31,102 nt of DNA. Source: Saccoglossus kowalevskii (taxonomy: Eukaryota > Hemichordata > Enteropneusta > Harrimaniidae). The notes beneath the pieces are model-generated. The model was not told the origin of the DNA, searched no databases, and saw only the letters and a program-made list of their open reading frames with translations. Below are positions 1 through 10,671 of the stretch, piece by piece; position 1 is the stretch's first letter, and every line of letters begins with the position of its first letter. The translations under genes were made by a program, and so were the position numbers. The stretch covers positions 154,894 to 185,995 of the forward strand of contig NW_003129368.1 in NCBI RefSeq assembly GCF_000003605.2, in the 5' to 3' direction.

Positions 1-286
1 AATTATATACTAATGACAGTAGCTAAACAGTTGAATTATATACTAATGACAGTAGATACACAGTTGAATTATATACTAATGACAGTAGCTAAACAGTTGA
101 ATTATATACTAATGACAGTAGATACATAGTTGAATTATATACTAATGACAGTAGCTCAACAGTTTAATTATATAATAATGACAGTAGCTAAACAGTTGAA
201 TTATATACTAATGACAGTAGCTGAACAGTTGAATTATATGCTAATGACAGTAGCTAAACAATAAAATTATATACTAATGACAGTAG
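1..286. repeat. 33-bp tandem satellite array, about 8.7 copies
   Basis: A 33-bp unit beginning AATTATATACTAATGACAGT repeats with exact spacing; starts fall at 1, 34, 67, 100, 133, 166, 199, 232 and 265. Units differ mainly in the segment after the shared core (for example AGCTAAACAG versus AGATACACAG). The array continues off the left edge, so its true length is unknown. It ends where the next repeat begins with AGAGGACGC at 283. Confidence 0.95.
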
Positions 287-600
287 AGGACGCTTACGCG
301 CGTAATCATTTCCTAATATGGTAGGATGAAATTACTCCGTAAAATACCGCAAAATTACGGCACGCTGTAACTTATGGTGTTACGGTGGCAGATGTATAAT
401 AATGTATAATCATGCGTCCTCTAATAATAAAAACAAAAATGGCTGCCAACAGAGTTTGACCAGACCAGTTTTGAATTTCGGCATTTCCATGGTGTATCTT
501 TGGAAGAAGAAGATATATATTAATAAGGTTATTACGAGAATACCTCAGACAGTACGCCGCGAATGGACCTCCACTGTCGTCGGTCGATACTCCAGCTGTA
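283..600. repeat. Composite dispersed repeat, copy 1 (segment A followed by inverted segment B)
   Basis: Segment A (283 to about 402) starts AGAGGACGC and runs to CAGATGTATAATAAT. It is followed by the inverse motif GCGTCCTCT at about 413-421 and then a segment that is the reverse complement of 10700-10846. A stretch containing CGTCGGTCGATACTCC follows near 578-595. The same pieces occur at 10672-10982 in a different relative orientation. The inverted AGAGGACGC motifs suggest a small foldback or MITE-like element, but no target-site duplication was delimited. Confidence 0.7.
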
Positions 601-635
601 ATGTCTCATCTTTAACTCCACTGTCGACTTTGACG

Positions 636-810
636 AGCTGAGCTTATCACATGAGTGATTGTCCGTCATCTGTGTCAACTTTTTACTTTTTCGACTTCTT
701 TTTGAAAACTACAAGCCTAAATGCTTTGATACTTGGTGTATATGTACCTTGGGTAGACTTCTCTTAAATTTGTTCATTTCATGATATTTTTAGTTCTCTC
801 TGAGATTTGA
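636..810 (+). repeat. Single unit of the GAGCTTATCA repeat family
   Basis: The stretch from GAGCTTATCACATGAGTGAT through CTTCTTTTTGAAAACTAC to TTTGTTCATTTCATGATAT closely matches the first unit of the tandem array at 15868-16460. Only one unit is present here. It runs directly into the AAAACGGGG leader of another repeat at about 832. Confidence 0.75.
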
Positions 811-827
811 TCATTGTTAGTTCCTGT

Positions 828-1010
828 TTTGATGAAGCCCGAAAACGGGGATTATTAACTTGGGTTCCGTCCGGGTGTCCGCCCGGAGCCATTTCTCGGG
901 CACCCTTTGACCGATCTCGTTCAAACTTGGTATACTGACAATGTATGATGACAAACATGTGCCTGCCAATTTTCGTTATGATTCGATTAAATATGCCGAC
1001 TGGCTGTCAC
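828..1010 (+). repeat. Leader fragment of the CCGAAAACGGGG repeat family
   Basis: The GCCCGAAAACGGGGATTATT leader resembles the leader of the complete family member at 26388-26830. It is followed by a GC-rich stretch and by CCGATCTCGTTCAAACTTGG, the counterpart of the CCAATCACATTCAAACTT module in the other members. The 3' terminal palindrome found in complete members is absent, so this looks like a truncated copy. Confidence 0.6.
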
Positions 1011-1254
1011 ACGCAACGTAATATTACCGTAATTGATATAGTACAGGTGTGATGGTTCAAATACCAAAATGGCAACAGTAACAGAAAGACTTCCCTGGGG
1101 GGGATGATAAAATACGAACACGGAGCCAACAGATGAGGTTTCAACTGGTACTGGTATTATTATACTCTGCAAACATCAAGTACAATAACACGGTAAAACT
1201 CCATTACTCCAATAACTAGATACTTAAACTCCAATACAATTCAACGAGATCTCC

Positions 1255-1473
1255 GATCTGAACTCAGTGCTGAACAACTCCCCTATATATACCCACACTG
1301 TCTATAAATAGACCATTACATCAGCATACATAATGAGTCTGGAATTTACTATAAATTTCTAGAATGTTCCATTACCTTCTATTGCCTCCTACAGTGTTCT
1401 ATTACCTATTCAACCAGTTTCTAAAAAAAATCTAGAATATTTCACCCAGACACAGTACGGTTCTAGAACATTC
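1255..1473 (-). promoter_or_regulatory. Minus-strand promoter-like module: heat-shock elements and TATA box
   Basis: Two perfect three-pentamer heat-shock elements (TTCnnGAAnnTTC) lie at 1357-1369 and 1461-1473, with an imperfect one around 1431-1443. About 66 bp from the nearest element is a TATATATA box at 1284-1291. Read on the minus strand this gives the order HSE, HSE, TATA, with an expected start near 1255-1265 in TTCAGCACTGAGTTCAG. No convincing downstream coding exon was found. The module could belong to a solo LTR of a retroelement or to a relic host promoter; function is inferred only from motif order. Confidence 0.45.
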
Positions 1474-1559
1474 TCAGTGACACGGAAGTGGTAAATAAGT
1501 CGTATGCGACACTGGCATTCATTTTGTTTTCAAATTTGATAAATTCTTAGATTTAAACG

Positions 1560-1870
1560 TGCCTGGAACTGTTTCTCGGGGTTTCTCGCAGGGTGATTTC
1601 AACCAAACTTTGTATGGTGAACATGCATATTGCGTTATAGACGCACGCACGTTTTGTTTCGAGATTCGGTTCAAGATGGCCGACTAGCGGCCTTTTTGTT
1701 TATTTTCCGTTTTCGTGATGATTCCTCCATAAGATATGGCCCGATTCAGTTCAAAGATACTATACTTCAAGATAACGCACCATGTTTTGTTTTGAGATTT
1801 GATAAAATTTGTCGAAATGGCGGCCATTTAGTTTAATATTCTAAAATCACAGTCTGTAACATGTTTGGAA
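1560..1870 (+). repeat. Diverged AAGATGGCCGACT-type repeat
   Basis: This stretch contains TTCAAGATGGCCGACTAGCG near 1670 and GTCGAAATGGCGGCCATTTA near 1815, the hallmark of the dispersed family seen at 20447-21656 and 26388-26830. It also contains the CTGTTTCTCG wording seen near 890. Boundaries are approximate. Confidence 0.5.
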
Positions 1871-1879
1871 CTGTTTCTT

Positions 1880-2715
1880 GGAGATAAATATGGCGATGTT
1901 GTCGTGGATGCTTATCCACTTGTGTTTTTCTTCATTGATTCTATTTGTTGTTGTTTATTCAGATTTATCCATTCTTACTCGAAATTTAGTTGTATTATTA
2001 GATTATGTTTTGATTTATCTATTCGTCTTTATTTTGTTCAATTACAAGCAGTATTAGCTGAGATATAGCCAGTAGAAGTTATTACATGTCAAGATTTCAC
2101 ACTTTAATACATGTATCTCTATTATAAATTAACAGAGAGTCTAGTTACATAAGCCATTTAATAATAATCAATAGACAGCACGAACGCAATAGGAATCAGT
2201 TGCAAAGTCGACTTTAAGACCGGGGGGATTGGCACGAGAGGGCGCCATCCGATCTGAATGGAACGTTTCGACGTCAGTCGTCCGTAGCCCACCGTCAAAG
2301 CAACAACGTCCTGTTTACGAACAGATGAAATAATTTAAGCAATTTCTTTACAGAATAATCCTCAACAAAACTTAGAAACATTTCATAAACAAAAACAGGC
2401 TCCAAAATTATGTCTATTGCAAAACAATTCAACCGACAACCAGTTTGACGCCACAATTTCTTGCTGGAGCCCGAGTTCTACGCGTGATTTGATTGCGTTC
2501 AAAACTGTTCCATTTCAAACTGCGCATGCACACACACTGAGGTTTCTCGAAATGCATACTAATTAGGTAACTTGTCACTAATAAAAGTCACCGAAAACAT
2601 TTTGCGCAATTTTGAGCAATAGTACTCAACAATTCAACAATAGTACTCAACTCAACAATTCTAACTAGATTCTGCAGTGCATTCTACTCAAGACTGTTAG
2701 CGACCTACCAGCAAC
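1880..2715. other. No gene recognised; sequence leading into the BEL/Pao gag
   Basis: No coding exon or RNA gene was recognised. A CpG-containing stretch lies near 2220-2300 and an ACTAATAAAAG polyadenylation-like hexamer near 2578. Part of this may be the LTR and leader of the adjacent gag relic, but no second LTR copy exists in the window to define it. Confidence 0.5.
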
Positions 2716-3842
2716 ATGTCTGACAACGAAGTTCAACACGTCGACGACGCCATAGAGATTGACATATCTTAACAGAAAAGAAACAGAACAACGGCGAGGA
2801 GGCAACTCACCACGATAATGAACCAGATAGAACCGCTGATCCGAGACTACGAACAACAAGAAAACAAAGAACTGGCTTTCCAACAAATTCAACGACTATA
2901 CGATGTCTCAAAGATACGCATGGAACGACTGCTCGCTGCCGACGCCGAGATATTTAACGCAGTCCCACCCGAACACCCAGAATTTGACGAGACCGATCTA
3001 TATGAGATCGAAGCTTCGACTCGTCATCTAGAAGTTTCTTACTTCCTAAAGAAGTTTACTACAACTAACACGGGAAATTCAAGAGACGATACCGCACAAC
3101 AAGTAAGCCACCCTACACAAGTTGAATCAACGCAACAACCAACCAGATTCAAGTCCATACAACTGCCAAAACTTGAGATCCCTACGTTTCACGGAGATAC
3201 TCTCCTCTGGAGTGAGTTTTACGACACGTACAACGCTGCCATTCATTCAGACAATCAGTTATCGAATGTGCAGAAATTTACCTATCTCCGCAGTTTTCTT
3301 GGAGGTGAAGCAAAGGGACTGATTGACGGGCTAGCCACTACTGACGTCAACTACACCACTGCCATGGACCTACTCGAAAAACGGTATGGCAGCAAACAAC
3401 CTATCATCAATGCGTACATGACATCTCTATGGGAGCAAGTACCGCCAGAAAACAACCCGACCAGCTTACGGCGTTTTCACGACGAATTGGAAACAATATA
3501 TCGGGGCTTGAAGAATCTCGGTGAAGACGAAACTAATTATGGGGAAATTACTCATACCACTCATGTTACAGACGTTGCCCATAGAATTCCAACGTCAGCT
3601 AGCTCGAGCCAACTCGGATCACGAATGGACATTGTCACGTCTAAGTCAACTAATGCTGAACGAAATACGTATTCTAGCAATTGGCGAAATGCCAAATCTT
3701 GACAGCCCGCAAAACTCGGCCGTTGCAGCATTCTCAACGGGGTACAGCCACAGGGGCCTGACGATCTATTCGTCTCAATGCATGGACGTGTATGGGACCG
3801 AACGACTATGTCCCGGTACAGGACCTTGTCCTTGCTCAAAAT
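2716..3842 (+). mobile_element. BEL/Pao-type LTR retrotransposon gag fossil
   Basis: The longest open stretch (2818-3702) reads as the gag region of BEL/Pao elements, the family often labelled DUF1759. It includes the characteristic KLEIPTFHGD segment followed by a tryptophan-containing WSEFYDTYNAAIH stretch and a KFTYLRSFLGGEAKGLI stretch. Only gag is present. No protease, reverse transcriptase or integrase follows, and neither LTR can be delimited. The piece is a truncated, broken fossil with about two or three breaks, and LINE fragments on the opposite strand adjoin it. Confidence 0.85.
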
Positions 3843-3845
3843 AAT

Positions 3846-4202
3846 ATAAATTATAGAATTAAAACAGTTTAGTAATGTAAAGCAAGCATATGTTATTAAA
3901 TTTAATCATCACGCTAAATAGATTATGAAGTTTTTCTGGTAATATTTTGTCAGAGAATAGCTTTGATACAAAAACAGTATTATCAAATCTGATTTGCTAT
4001 TGCCAGTTCCACTAAATAGATTAGTCAGAAAACTACCCCAAACTTCTGACCCATAAAGAATAACTGGTTTAATAATAGAATCAAACAGTTTACAGGCTAG
4101 ACTCACTGAATGACATTCATTTGAATCCCAAAGCATTTTATACATTTTAAATGATGCTTTGTGAGCTTGTGTATATACATTTTCTATTTGCAGACTGTGC
4201 AT
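3846..4202 (-). mobile_element. LINE reverse-transcriptase C-terminal fragment
   Basis: The minus-strand reading contains LACKLFDSIIKPVILYGSEV followed by WG, a signature of the region just after the catalytic palm in CR1/Jockey-like LINE polymerases. The reading drifts out of frame after that block; the pattern KLHNLF, expected soon afterwards, is visible in another frame near 3905-3925. It is 5'-truncated and decayed. It abuts the end of the BEL/Pao gag relic. Confidence 0.7.
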
Positions 4203-4204
4203 GC

Positions 4205-4350
4205 TTGCTAATTAATTATAAATTGTGTATACCATTTCTTTCTCTCACAGTCTAACTTATTCAAAAATATCTCTAACTTGTAGTCTGTTCTAAATTTTGC
4301 ATAATTTCTCAGTTTACTCTTTTCCATTTGCATGAATTTCTCTCTGTAAA
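4205..4350 (-). mobile_element. LINE ORF2 C-terminal domain fragment
   Basis: The minus strand reads KLRNYAKFRTDYKLEIFLNK and then an RKKWYTQF block. This resembles the region between the polymerase and the terminal zinc-knuckle of LINE ORF2. In an intact LINE it would follow the RT fragment at 3846-4202, but on this strand it precedes it. The two are therefore either separate insertions or a rearranged copy. Confidence 0.5.
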
Positions 4351-5686
4351 TTCACATATTTACTTTCCAAAGAGATTATTAAAATGTTATTGATTTGACT
4401 TTTTTGTTGTCTACTAAAAGACCTTACTTCAATGAAATTTAAGTTTTCTTGTAAAATTGATTATACATTAAATACTTTTTTTTGTTGTGTTTTTTTTTAC
4501 CCATACCTTCATTAAGGAAAGGTGACCATCAAACCAATATTATTGCTAAATATGGAAAAAACATTGCAAATTGTTGATTCACACAATTTTGTAATCAGAG
4601 TTCAATAACCCTCAAGACACTGATTACCAGTTGTTGTGTAGTGTTAATCGAACAATAAGAATGTATTGTTTCAATATTGTAGAGTAGTGCATCACGTGAT
4701 ATGCAGGTCATTTAGTTTGAAGTACAGTTAAAGGAGGTTGCAGTGAGTTTCAAGGAGTGATTTGTAGTATGCATGTGAAGCAATTGGAACACTTCCACTT
4801 CTTTAATTTTAGTGAATATTGTAAAAAGTGTTTTGTTGTCGATTTTGGGTAAACAATGTTTTGTTGTTTTCTAATATAGATATTGTTGACGACATCATCA
4901 AATTTCTCATTCTGGTAAATATTCTTGTTATCTTAAAAACAGCTAGACTGGTTGATCAGATTTTCCTTTCACATGTTATGCATACTGCATCTCAAACAGC
5001 ATACCGGTATAGCTATAATAACAGCCAACAGCTGCTGTTTATTCTAAACTCTTATTATTTTTAAATTATCATGCCCAAGTTCTGACTTATGCATAGATTT
5101 TTTTCCCACCTGCAAAAATATTTTTACAGCATTTTCCATATATCTCACATTATATGATGATAATAACATAAATAAGAATTTGGTCTTATATAATACACCA
5201 TGTAATACTGTAAAATGAATAATTTTCACTGGGTTTAAATTTCACTGATTTAACATTTCAGGCATATTCAGTGGGTTTTAAATTCACAGTTTTATCATTT
5301 AGATAATGTGTTCTGTGCTCAATTTTACATATTCACTGGGCTTTAACTAGCGCATTTTCCAGTCAGCGAAATAAGCAAAATTAAAACCCATATAATAAAG
5401 GGTCCATCAAGTGCTCTACTACTAAAAAAAAATTATTAAAGAATTTAAAATAACCCTAATCAATGGGGACAATAATATGTGTCAACAACGGGAGCAGTCT
5501 ATTACATATTATGTATATACAAACTTGCTACACTTACATGTATACCAAATATGGCATCAATATTTATTTCTTTGCATTCCCCATTTTGTGTTTTGTATAC
5601 CCCAGTTGGTTGGTTTTATCGCCTTTTTAAATCTGGCTAGTACATGTATTTTATTTGGCTTATATACATTACTGCTCTATTATTTA
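4351..5686. other. AT-rich non-coding stretch, no gene recognised
   Basis: No exon with good splice sites and recognisable product was found. The missing 5' exon(s) of the MACROD2-like gene should lie in or beyond this region. Two loose direct copies of a roughly 50-bp motif (TCAsTGGGTTTwAA-like) occur at about 5225-5345. Confidence 0.5.
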
Positions 5687-6659
5687 GGAACTGTTATTCA
5701 ATTCACGTTATATTATTCTATAAAGGACATTGAGATTAATACAGTACATATAATATTGAGGAACATGTTACGTAATATTTTTCTTGCCAAATTTTGCTTA
5801 GTTTGTGTTGATGTACTATTATTTTTTTAGAAACTTTTATACAATTCATGTTACCGGTATTTTTTAAGGGGCATTGGATTAAACTACATATAATATTGTG
5901 TAACATGTTGGCTAATATATTTTCTTACTAAATTTTTCTTAATTACAATGTATTATGTTGTGCTATGTTTAAGAACCATTATACAATTCATATTGTTTTA
6001 TTCTAAAAGGGACATTGAAATTAATACATTGCATGTAGTATTATTTGAGAAACAAATATTTAATTATTTCTTTTTATATAATAATGATGACCTCATTGTT
6101 TGTTTTTGATCAGAATTGTTCTCATCTAAATTAAAGTCAGTATTTTTTGTGCAGAATGTTTGGATGTTTTTAATATTAGATTACATTGTTTGAGGACTTT
6201 TATACTCACTTTTGTCAAGAAACGATTTAGCATTCATCCATCATTTGTCATTTAATCTAAATAAAAACATATCGTAATTATTAAAACCATGTCCATTGAG
6301 AATCTAAATTAAATAACAAATGTATGGATGGATGGATACAAACTAAACAATGCAATATCTTTTCTTTAAAAGTGAGTCCTGAAACAATGCAATAAATAAT
6401 ATATCCAAACAGTTTACACAGACAATTTGGACCAAAAATGTCATCTTAATTAAATTATTAATCTCAATGTTCCTTATAGAGTAATATAACATGAATTGTA
6501 TGACAGTTTCAGAAAAAAATACTAGTACAGCAACATATCTAGGCAAAATTTGACAAGAAAAATACTAGCTAAAGTGTTTCTCAATAATTATTACATATAT
6601 TGTATTAATCTCAATTTCCTTCATAAAATAATACAACATGAATTGTTCCTAAATAATAG
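5687..6659. repeat. Large imperfect palindrome (foldback), about 970 bp
   Basis: The left arm (5687-6263) and right arm (6301-6659) are reverse complements at many points in the same order. Outer arms share CTATTATTTAGGAAC with its inverse at 6645-6659 and GACATTGAGATTAATA with its inverse near 6465. Middle portions share GTTTGGATG, and the innermost share CATCATTTGTCATTTAATCT with its inverse at 6301-6336. The left arm also contains three tandem units of about 132-142 bp (5698, 5830, 5972), so it is longer than the right. It may be a foldback DNA element. It ends about 50 bp before the first recognised MACROD2 exon. Confidence 0.8.
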
Positions 6660-6709
6660 TGTAGTAATTTTGTAATAATGTGCCTGCTTGATCTATTTAA
6701 TTATTACAG

Positions 6710-6850
6710 ACAGGTTTTTGAAGATGCCAATTGAAGAGAAAAGAAAATTGTATGCATGTCGGAATGACTATGTTACCCTGGATCAAGTACCCACCTGGAC
6801 GGAATATAAAAACAAACATATATCCAGAATAGAAAGAATAGTCAAGAAAG
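6710..6850 (+). CDS. MACROD2: MACROD2-like ADP-ribosyl hydrolase, first recognised exon
   Basis: This exon follows an acceptor (TTATTACAG) and ends at donor GTAAG (6851) in phase 1. It encodes RFLKMPIEEKRKLY and then a YVTLDQVPTWTEYK stretch. This matches the region just before the macro domain in vertebrate MACROD2, where the equivalent reads LLKMTLEERRKEY. The match continues in frame upstream of the methionine at 6724, so at least one earlier exon probably exists; the methionine could also serve as a start. The encoded enzyme family removes mono-ADP-ribose from acidic side chains and deacetylates O-acetyl-ADP-ribose, acting in the nucleus or cytosol. The exon lies only 50 bp beyond a large palindrome. 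Confidence 0.9.
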
Positions 6851-7103
6851 GTAAGATTACTTGGCTACAAACTTTAAAATATATGACATGAAAAATGTTG
6901 CAGATGTTGAATTTTAAATAAAGAAAGATTACATGTCCAAGATGGCCGGTGCGTTTCAAAACTATTAGGATTGAGAAAAGGTGTAAATACAACCTCCTGT
7001 GGTACCATACTTTATACTTAATATTACACCAGTTGTGTGGAATTGAATGTGTTAAGAGATCAGTATCACTATAAATAACTTAACTATTTATATCTTTTGC
7101 TAG

Positions 7104-7232
7104 AAAAACCTCTATTTTGTGTGAATGAAACTCTGAATGAGAAAGTGTCCATATGGAGAGGTGACATAACCACTTTAGAGATAGATGCCATTGGTAATGC
7201 AGCTAATTCAAGTTTAATGGGAGGTGGTGGAG
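7104..7232 (+). CDS. MACROD2: MACROD2-like, exon with first ADP-ribose-binding motif
   Basis: Acceptor TTTTGCTAG precedes it and donor GTAAGC follows. The phase-1 join from the previous exon gives KKEKPLFCV. The exon encodes the macro-domain start ([20 protein letters not shown]) and continues into NSSLMGGGG. The NAAN box, which contacts the distal ribose, and the start of the glycine-rich loop are intact. The residue before NAAN is glycine, where most relatives have valine; it lies outside the catalytic contacts and is an oddity rather than a defect. Confidence 0.95.
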
Positions 7233-8300
7233 GTAAGCTCTATATAGGAGGGCACACTTGTGCACTGACTTTTTGGCAACAAGTGAAATAAGTGGGTGTT
7301 TTTGTTTGTTTAAGATTGTTTTTAATTTTCTTTTGAGATGGTACAGAAACGGTTGAATGCAATAGACAAAAATATCATTAAAAATGGTGGTAATTAGAAA
7401 AATTCAAGAGTTTGAGATGTAGACTCCAATTTATGTAGCCTTAATTTTTCTTTGTTTACCATTATTTTGAATGTAAATTTTGTTAAATTTTTTACTTCTC
7501 CATTTTTTCTGGAGCAAAGCATTCAAATGCATATTTAGTTTATCTCTTAAGGTAGCGAGAAGGGAAATTTTCACTTTTTTCTTGATTTTTCAAAAATTGA
7601 TAAAACGGTTACTTTAGACCTTGATACATCACTCCAGTAGACCACCAAAGGTCTTGAAATGTTCTGACAGTTCACAAATTAATGGTCCCTGGTTTTATTC
7701 TTATTATTGCAAAACAAGCATTGTTGGGATGCTTCCAATGCTCTCAATTACTGACCCATACACTACAAATTCATTCAGAAACAATTAATCTGGTCACATG
7801 ACCAATGCTTAGCATATCCTATTTGATCGCGTATATCGTTTATGATCAGACTGTTTTTGCCCGTATTACTTTTATCTTAGGCATGAATAACATCTTCCCT
7901 AATTGCATTCGTGACTTGTCAGGGCTTGGAGCAATTTTGTTATTGTTCTGATTTTCTTTTTCCTGCGTTTTTCCTATCGAGCCGTTTGAGAAAACTGATG
8001 AACGAAATGGTCTGAAATTTGTCATACTGTTAGTCCCAGAAGTTTTTTATTGGTTTGACAGCCGTATTAGATTGAGATTAAACCGGAAGTGGCTTTTTGA
8101 CAACTTTCTGAGGATCAAGACGATCAGATTTTTTTATGGCATACTAGTATAGTACAACTCATGTGTAATAGATATCTGCAATAAATTTTACAGGTCACAT
8201 GACTCTTTCTGCCACTCACATTGATCTGAAATTTGGTTCATACATGTATGTGAAGCACATTTAATATTGAAATTTTGGATTTGTTCTAAACAGAAAGTAG
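7233..8300. other. Intron 2, unique-looking part
   Basis: No gene, RNA or clear repeat was recognised between the donor at 7233 and the hairpin leader at 8307. A poly-T-rich patch lies near 7565-7600. Confidence 0.5.
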
Positions 8301-8306
8301 TTTTTT

Positions 8307-9720
8307 GACTCCCGTGTGCGAAGCACAAAAAACGAGTCTTCGCAGTTAGTGTGTCTGTCTGTGTGTGTGTCTGTTCCACTGATACCTAAAGAACCATACA
8401 TTGATTTTTAATGAAACTTGGTGCATAGATGCTCTGGGCTAATGCACAGATTTGATTAGGTTTTGGTAAAAATCCATGCATATTAATTACTTAATTTGCA
8501 TGATAATTAGCTGATTTTTAGCTGTTCCATGACTGTTCCACTGAAATCGAAAGAACCACTCATTGGATTTTGATGAAACTTGGCACATAGATGCTCCAAA
8601 CTAATGCGCAGATTTGATTAGTTTTGGGTAAAAATCTGTGCAATATTAATTACCTAATTTGCATAATGATTAATCAATTTTCGGCTTTTCCACTGTTATC
8701 TCAAGTACTAATCATCAAATTTCAATAAAACTTGGTACATGTACATAGATGTCATAGGACACTGCACAAACCTGATTGTTTTTGGGGTAATATCAGTACA
8801 TATTAATTACCTAATTAGCTTAATTAATTAAATTTCAGCTTTTGATATTGCAAGTAGTAATCATCACATTTCAATAAACTTGGTACATAGATGTCATAGG
8901 ACACTGCACAGACCTGATAGTTTTTAGGGTAATATGAGTACATATTAATTACCTAATTTGCATAATTAATTAATTTCCAGCTTTTGATATTTCAAGTAGT
9001 AATCTTCACATTTCAATGACACTTGGTACATAGATGTCATAGGACACTGCACAGATCTGATAGTTTTTAGGGTAATATCAGTACATATTAATTACCTAAT
9101 TTGCATAATTAATTAATTTTCAGCTTTTGATATTTCAAGTAGTAATCATCACATTTCAATGACACTTGGTACATGTACATAGTTACTTAAGGACTGTGGG
9201 TAAATATTTGTGCATATTAATTATCTTATTAGCATAATTAGTTAATTTTCAGCTTTTTGCCTGATATTTCAAGTACTAATCATCATATTTCAATGAGACT
9301 TGCTACAGATCTCCTACGACTATGCAGAGACCTGATTAGTTTTAATTGGATATTAATTACCTAATTTGCATAATGTTCCACTGATATATAAAGAATTTTT
9401 AAAGAGAACTATGCAGAGACCCAATTAGTTTTTGGTAAATATTTATGCTTATTAATCACCTAATTAACATAATTAATTAACACTGATATCTCAATTACTG
9501 ATCATCACATTTGAATAAAATTTGGTACATAAATGCTCTGGGACAATAGACAACCCTGATTAATTTTGGGTTAAAATTTGTTCATATTAATTCCCTAATT
9601 AGCATAATAATTCATAATTTTTTTGTTCTGTTCTGTTCATATCAGTTACCTGATTTACATAATTAGTTTTCAGCTTTGCCATCAATATCTCATGTACAAG
9701 TAATTTTGAATTAATTTTTA
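8307..9720 (+). repeat. Hairpin leader, GT-rich tract and decaying tandem array
   Basis: A leader at 8307-8338 can fold (GACTC with GAGTC, inner GTGC-GAA-GCAC). A TGTCTGTCTGTGTGTGTGTC tract follows. From 8376 there are about ten diverged units built from a CTCAAGTACTAATCATCA-like start, an AAACTTGGTACATAGATG middle and an ATTAATTACCTAATTTGCAT end. Using the CAAGT position as marker, spacings are about 162, 152, 149, 142, 143 and 134 bp, then irregular. The architecture resembles tandem-core pearl or Helentron-associated elements of molluscs; that link is inferred, not shown. Confidence 0.8.
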
Positions 9721-9839
9721 ATGTGTCTTCAATACTCACAAGAGTTCTTTCTAAGCTTTCTTTGATTTATTAATGCCACAGTTACATGATTATTGTTAAA
9801 GTTGTGGCGTGTATCTCTACTGGGTATATTTAACTCTTT

Positions 9840-10310
9840 CAGACAGCGCAAAAAGAGTTCAGATCAGTCTCATGGTTTTGCTGCCATCTTAAATTTTTCT
9901 GCAAAAATGGCAAATATTTTGTGCATTTGTTTCTCATGAGTGCTGGTTTAACCAATCAGTTTGATACTCGGCATGTGGCATGGCTAAATGAAAAAATATT
10001 TATGAGTTATCTGGTTAAGTCCCCATTTTTGACAAAGTTAACAAAAGCTTGGCCATTTGTTTCTCATAAATGCTTCAACCTATCAACTTGATAATTTGTA
10101 TATAACATGTATGGCCATAGCTTCTGATGAAGAGAATAACATACTTTTGATCACTAAATTAAATGTAGTTTGGCCGCCATCTTGGATTTCTCCACAAAAT
10201 TACCACAGTTCAGGGCATTTGCTTCAACTGAACAATTTGAAATGCTGCATATGGTATGCACTTTATACAAGAGAAATGAAACAAATTTGATCAGTCACAT
10301 GGTTACCAAA
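9840..10310 (+). repeat. Diverged tandem repeat, about 140-bp units
   Basis: GCTGCCATCTTAAATTTTTC near 9887 and GGCCGCCATCTTGGATTTCT near 10173 sit in matching contexts (GATCAGTCTCATGG versus GATCAGTCACATGG). A half-way partial copy (GGCCATTTGTTTCTCATAAA) lies near 10052. This suggests about three units of roughly 140 bp, heavily diverged. Confidence 0.5.
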
Positions 10311-10564
10311 AATGTATAGTGTTTGTTTAAATGTAATATCTTTTATAATAACAGTACGAAATGATGGATTATTCACTGCACTGCAGTGCATTACAGACAA
10401 CAACTTGTCACTAGTCTTCAAATACATACCATCTATATACTAGTACATGCTATCAGGTCTTACAATAACCTGCTACTGCTTGCACCCTGCTGATCATGAT
10501 GCCGCTTCCTGCTTTAATTTTATTTATATTTTGAATAATTGTATATTTATTTTTTTAATTGCAG

Positions 10565-10660
10565 TTGATGGATGTATTCACAGATCTGCAGGACCTACTT
10601 TAAAAAAAGAGTGTGCAACTTTTAATGGATGCAAAACTGGAGATGCAAAAATAACATCAG
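10565..10660 (+). CDS. MACROD2: MACROD2-like, exon with catalytic glycine-rich loop
   Basis: Preceded by TTTAATTGCAG and followed by donor GTAGC. The phase-1 join completes the [15 protein letters not shown] loop, the MacroD-type signature whose aspartate is required for catalysis in characterised members. The exon ends [14 protein letters not shown], aligning residue for residue with the vertebrate form. The donor is followed after about a dozen bases by the copy-2 composite repeat (10672-10982). Confidence 0.95.
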
Positions 10661-10671
10661 GTAGCAAATAA

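Noticed and set aside
1-286. Possible CRISPR-like array from the regular spacing
   Set aside because: The 33-bp units are near-identical throughout with no unique spacers; it is an ordinary satellite in a eukaryotic genome.
5477-5830. 117-codon + strand frame with hydrophobic stretches
   Set aside because: It is AT-rich, lies partly in the tandem palindrome arm and has an equally open inverted copy at 6343-6546, so it is a repeat by-product.
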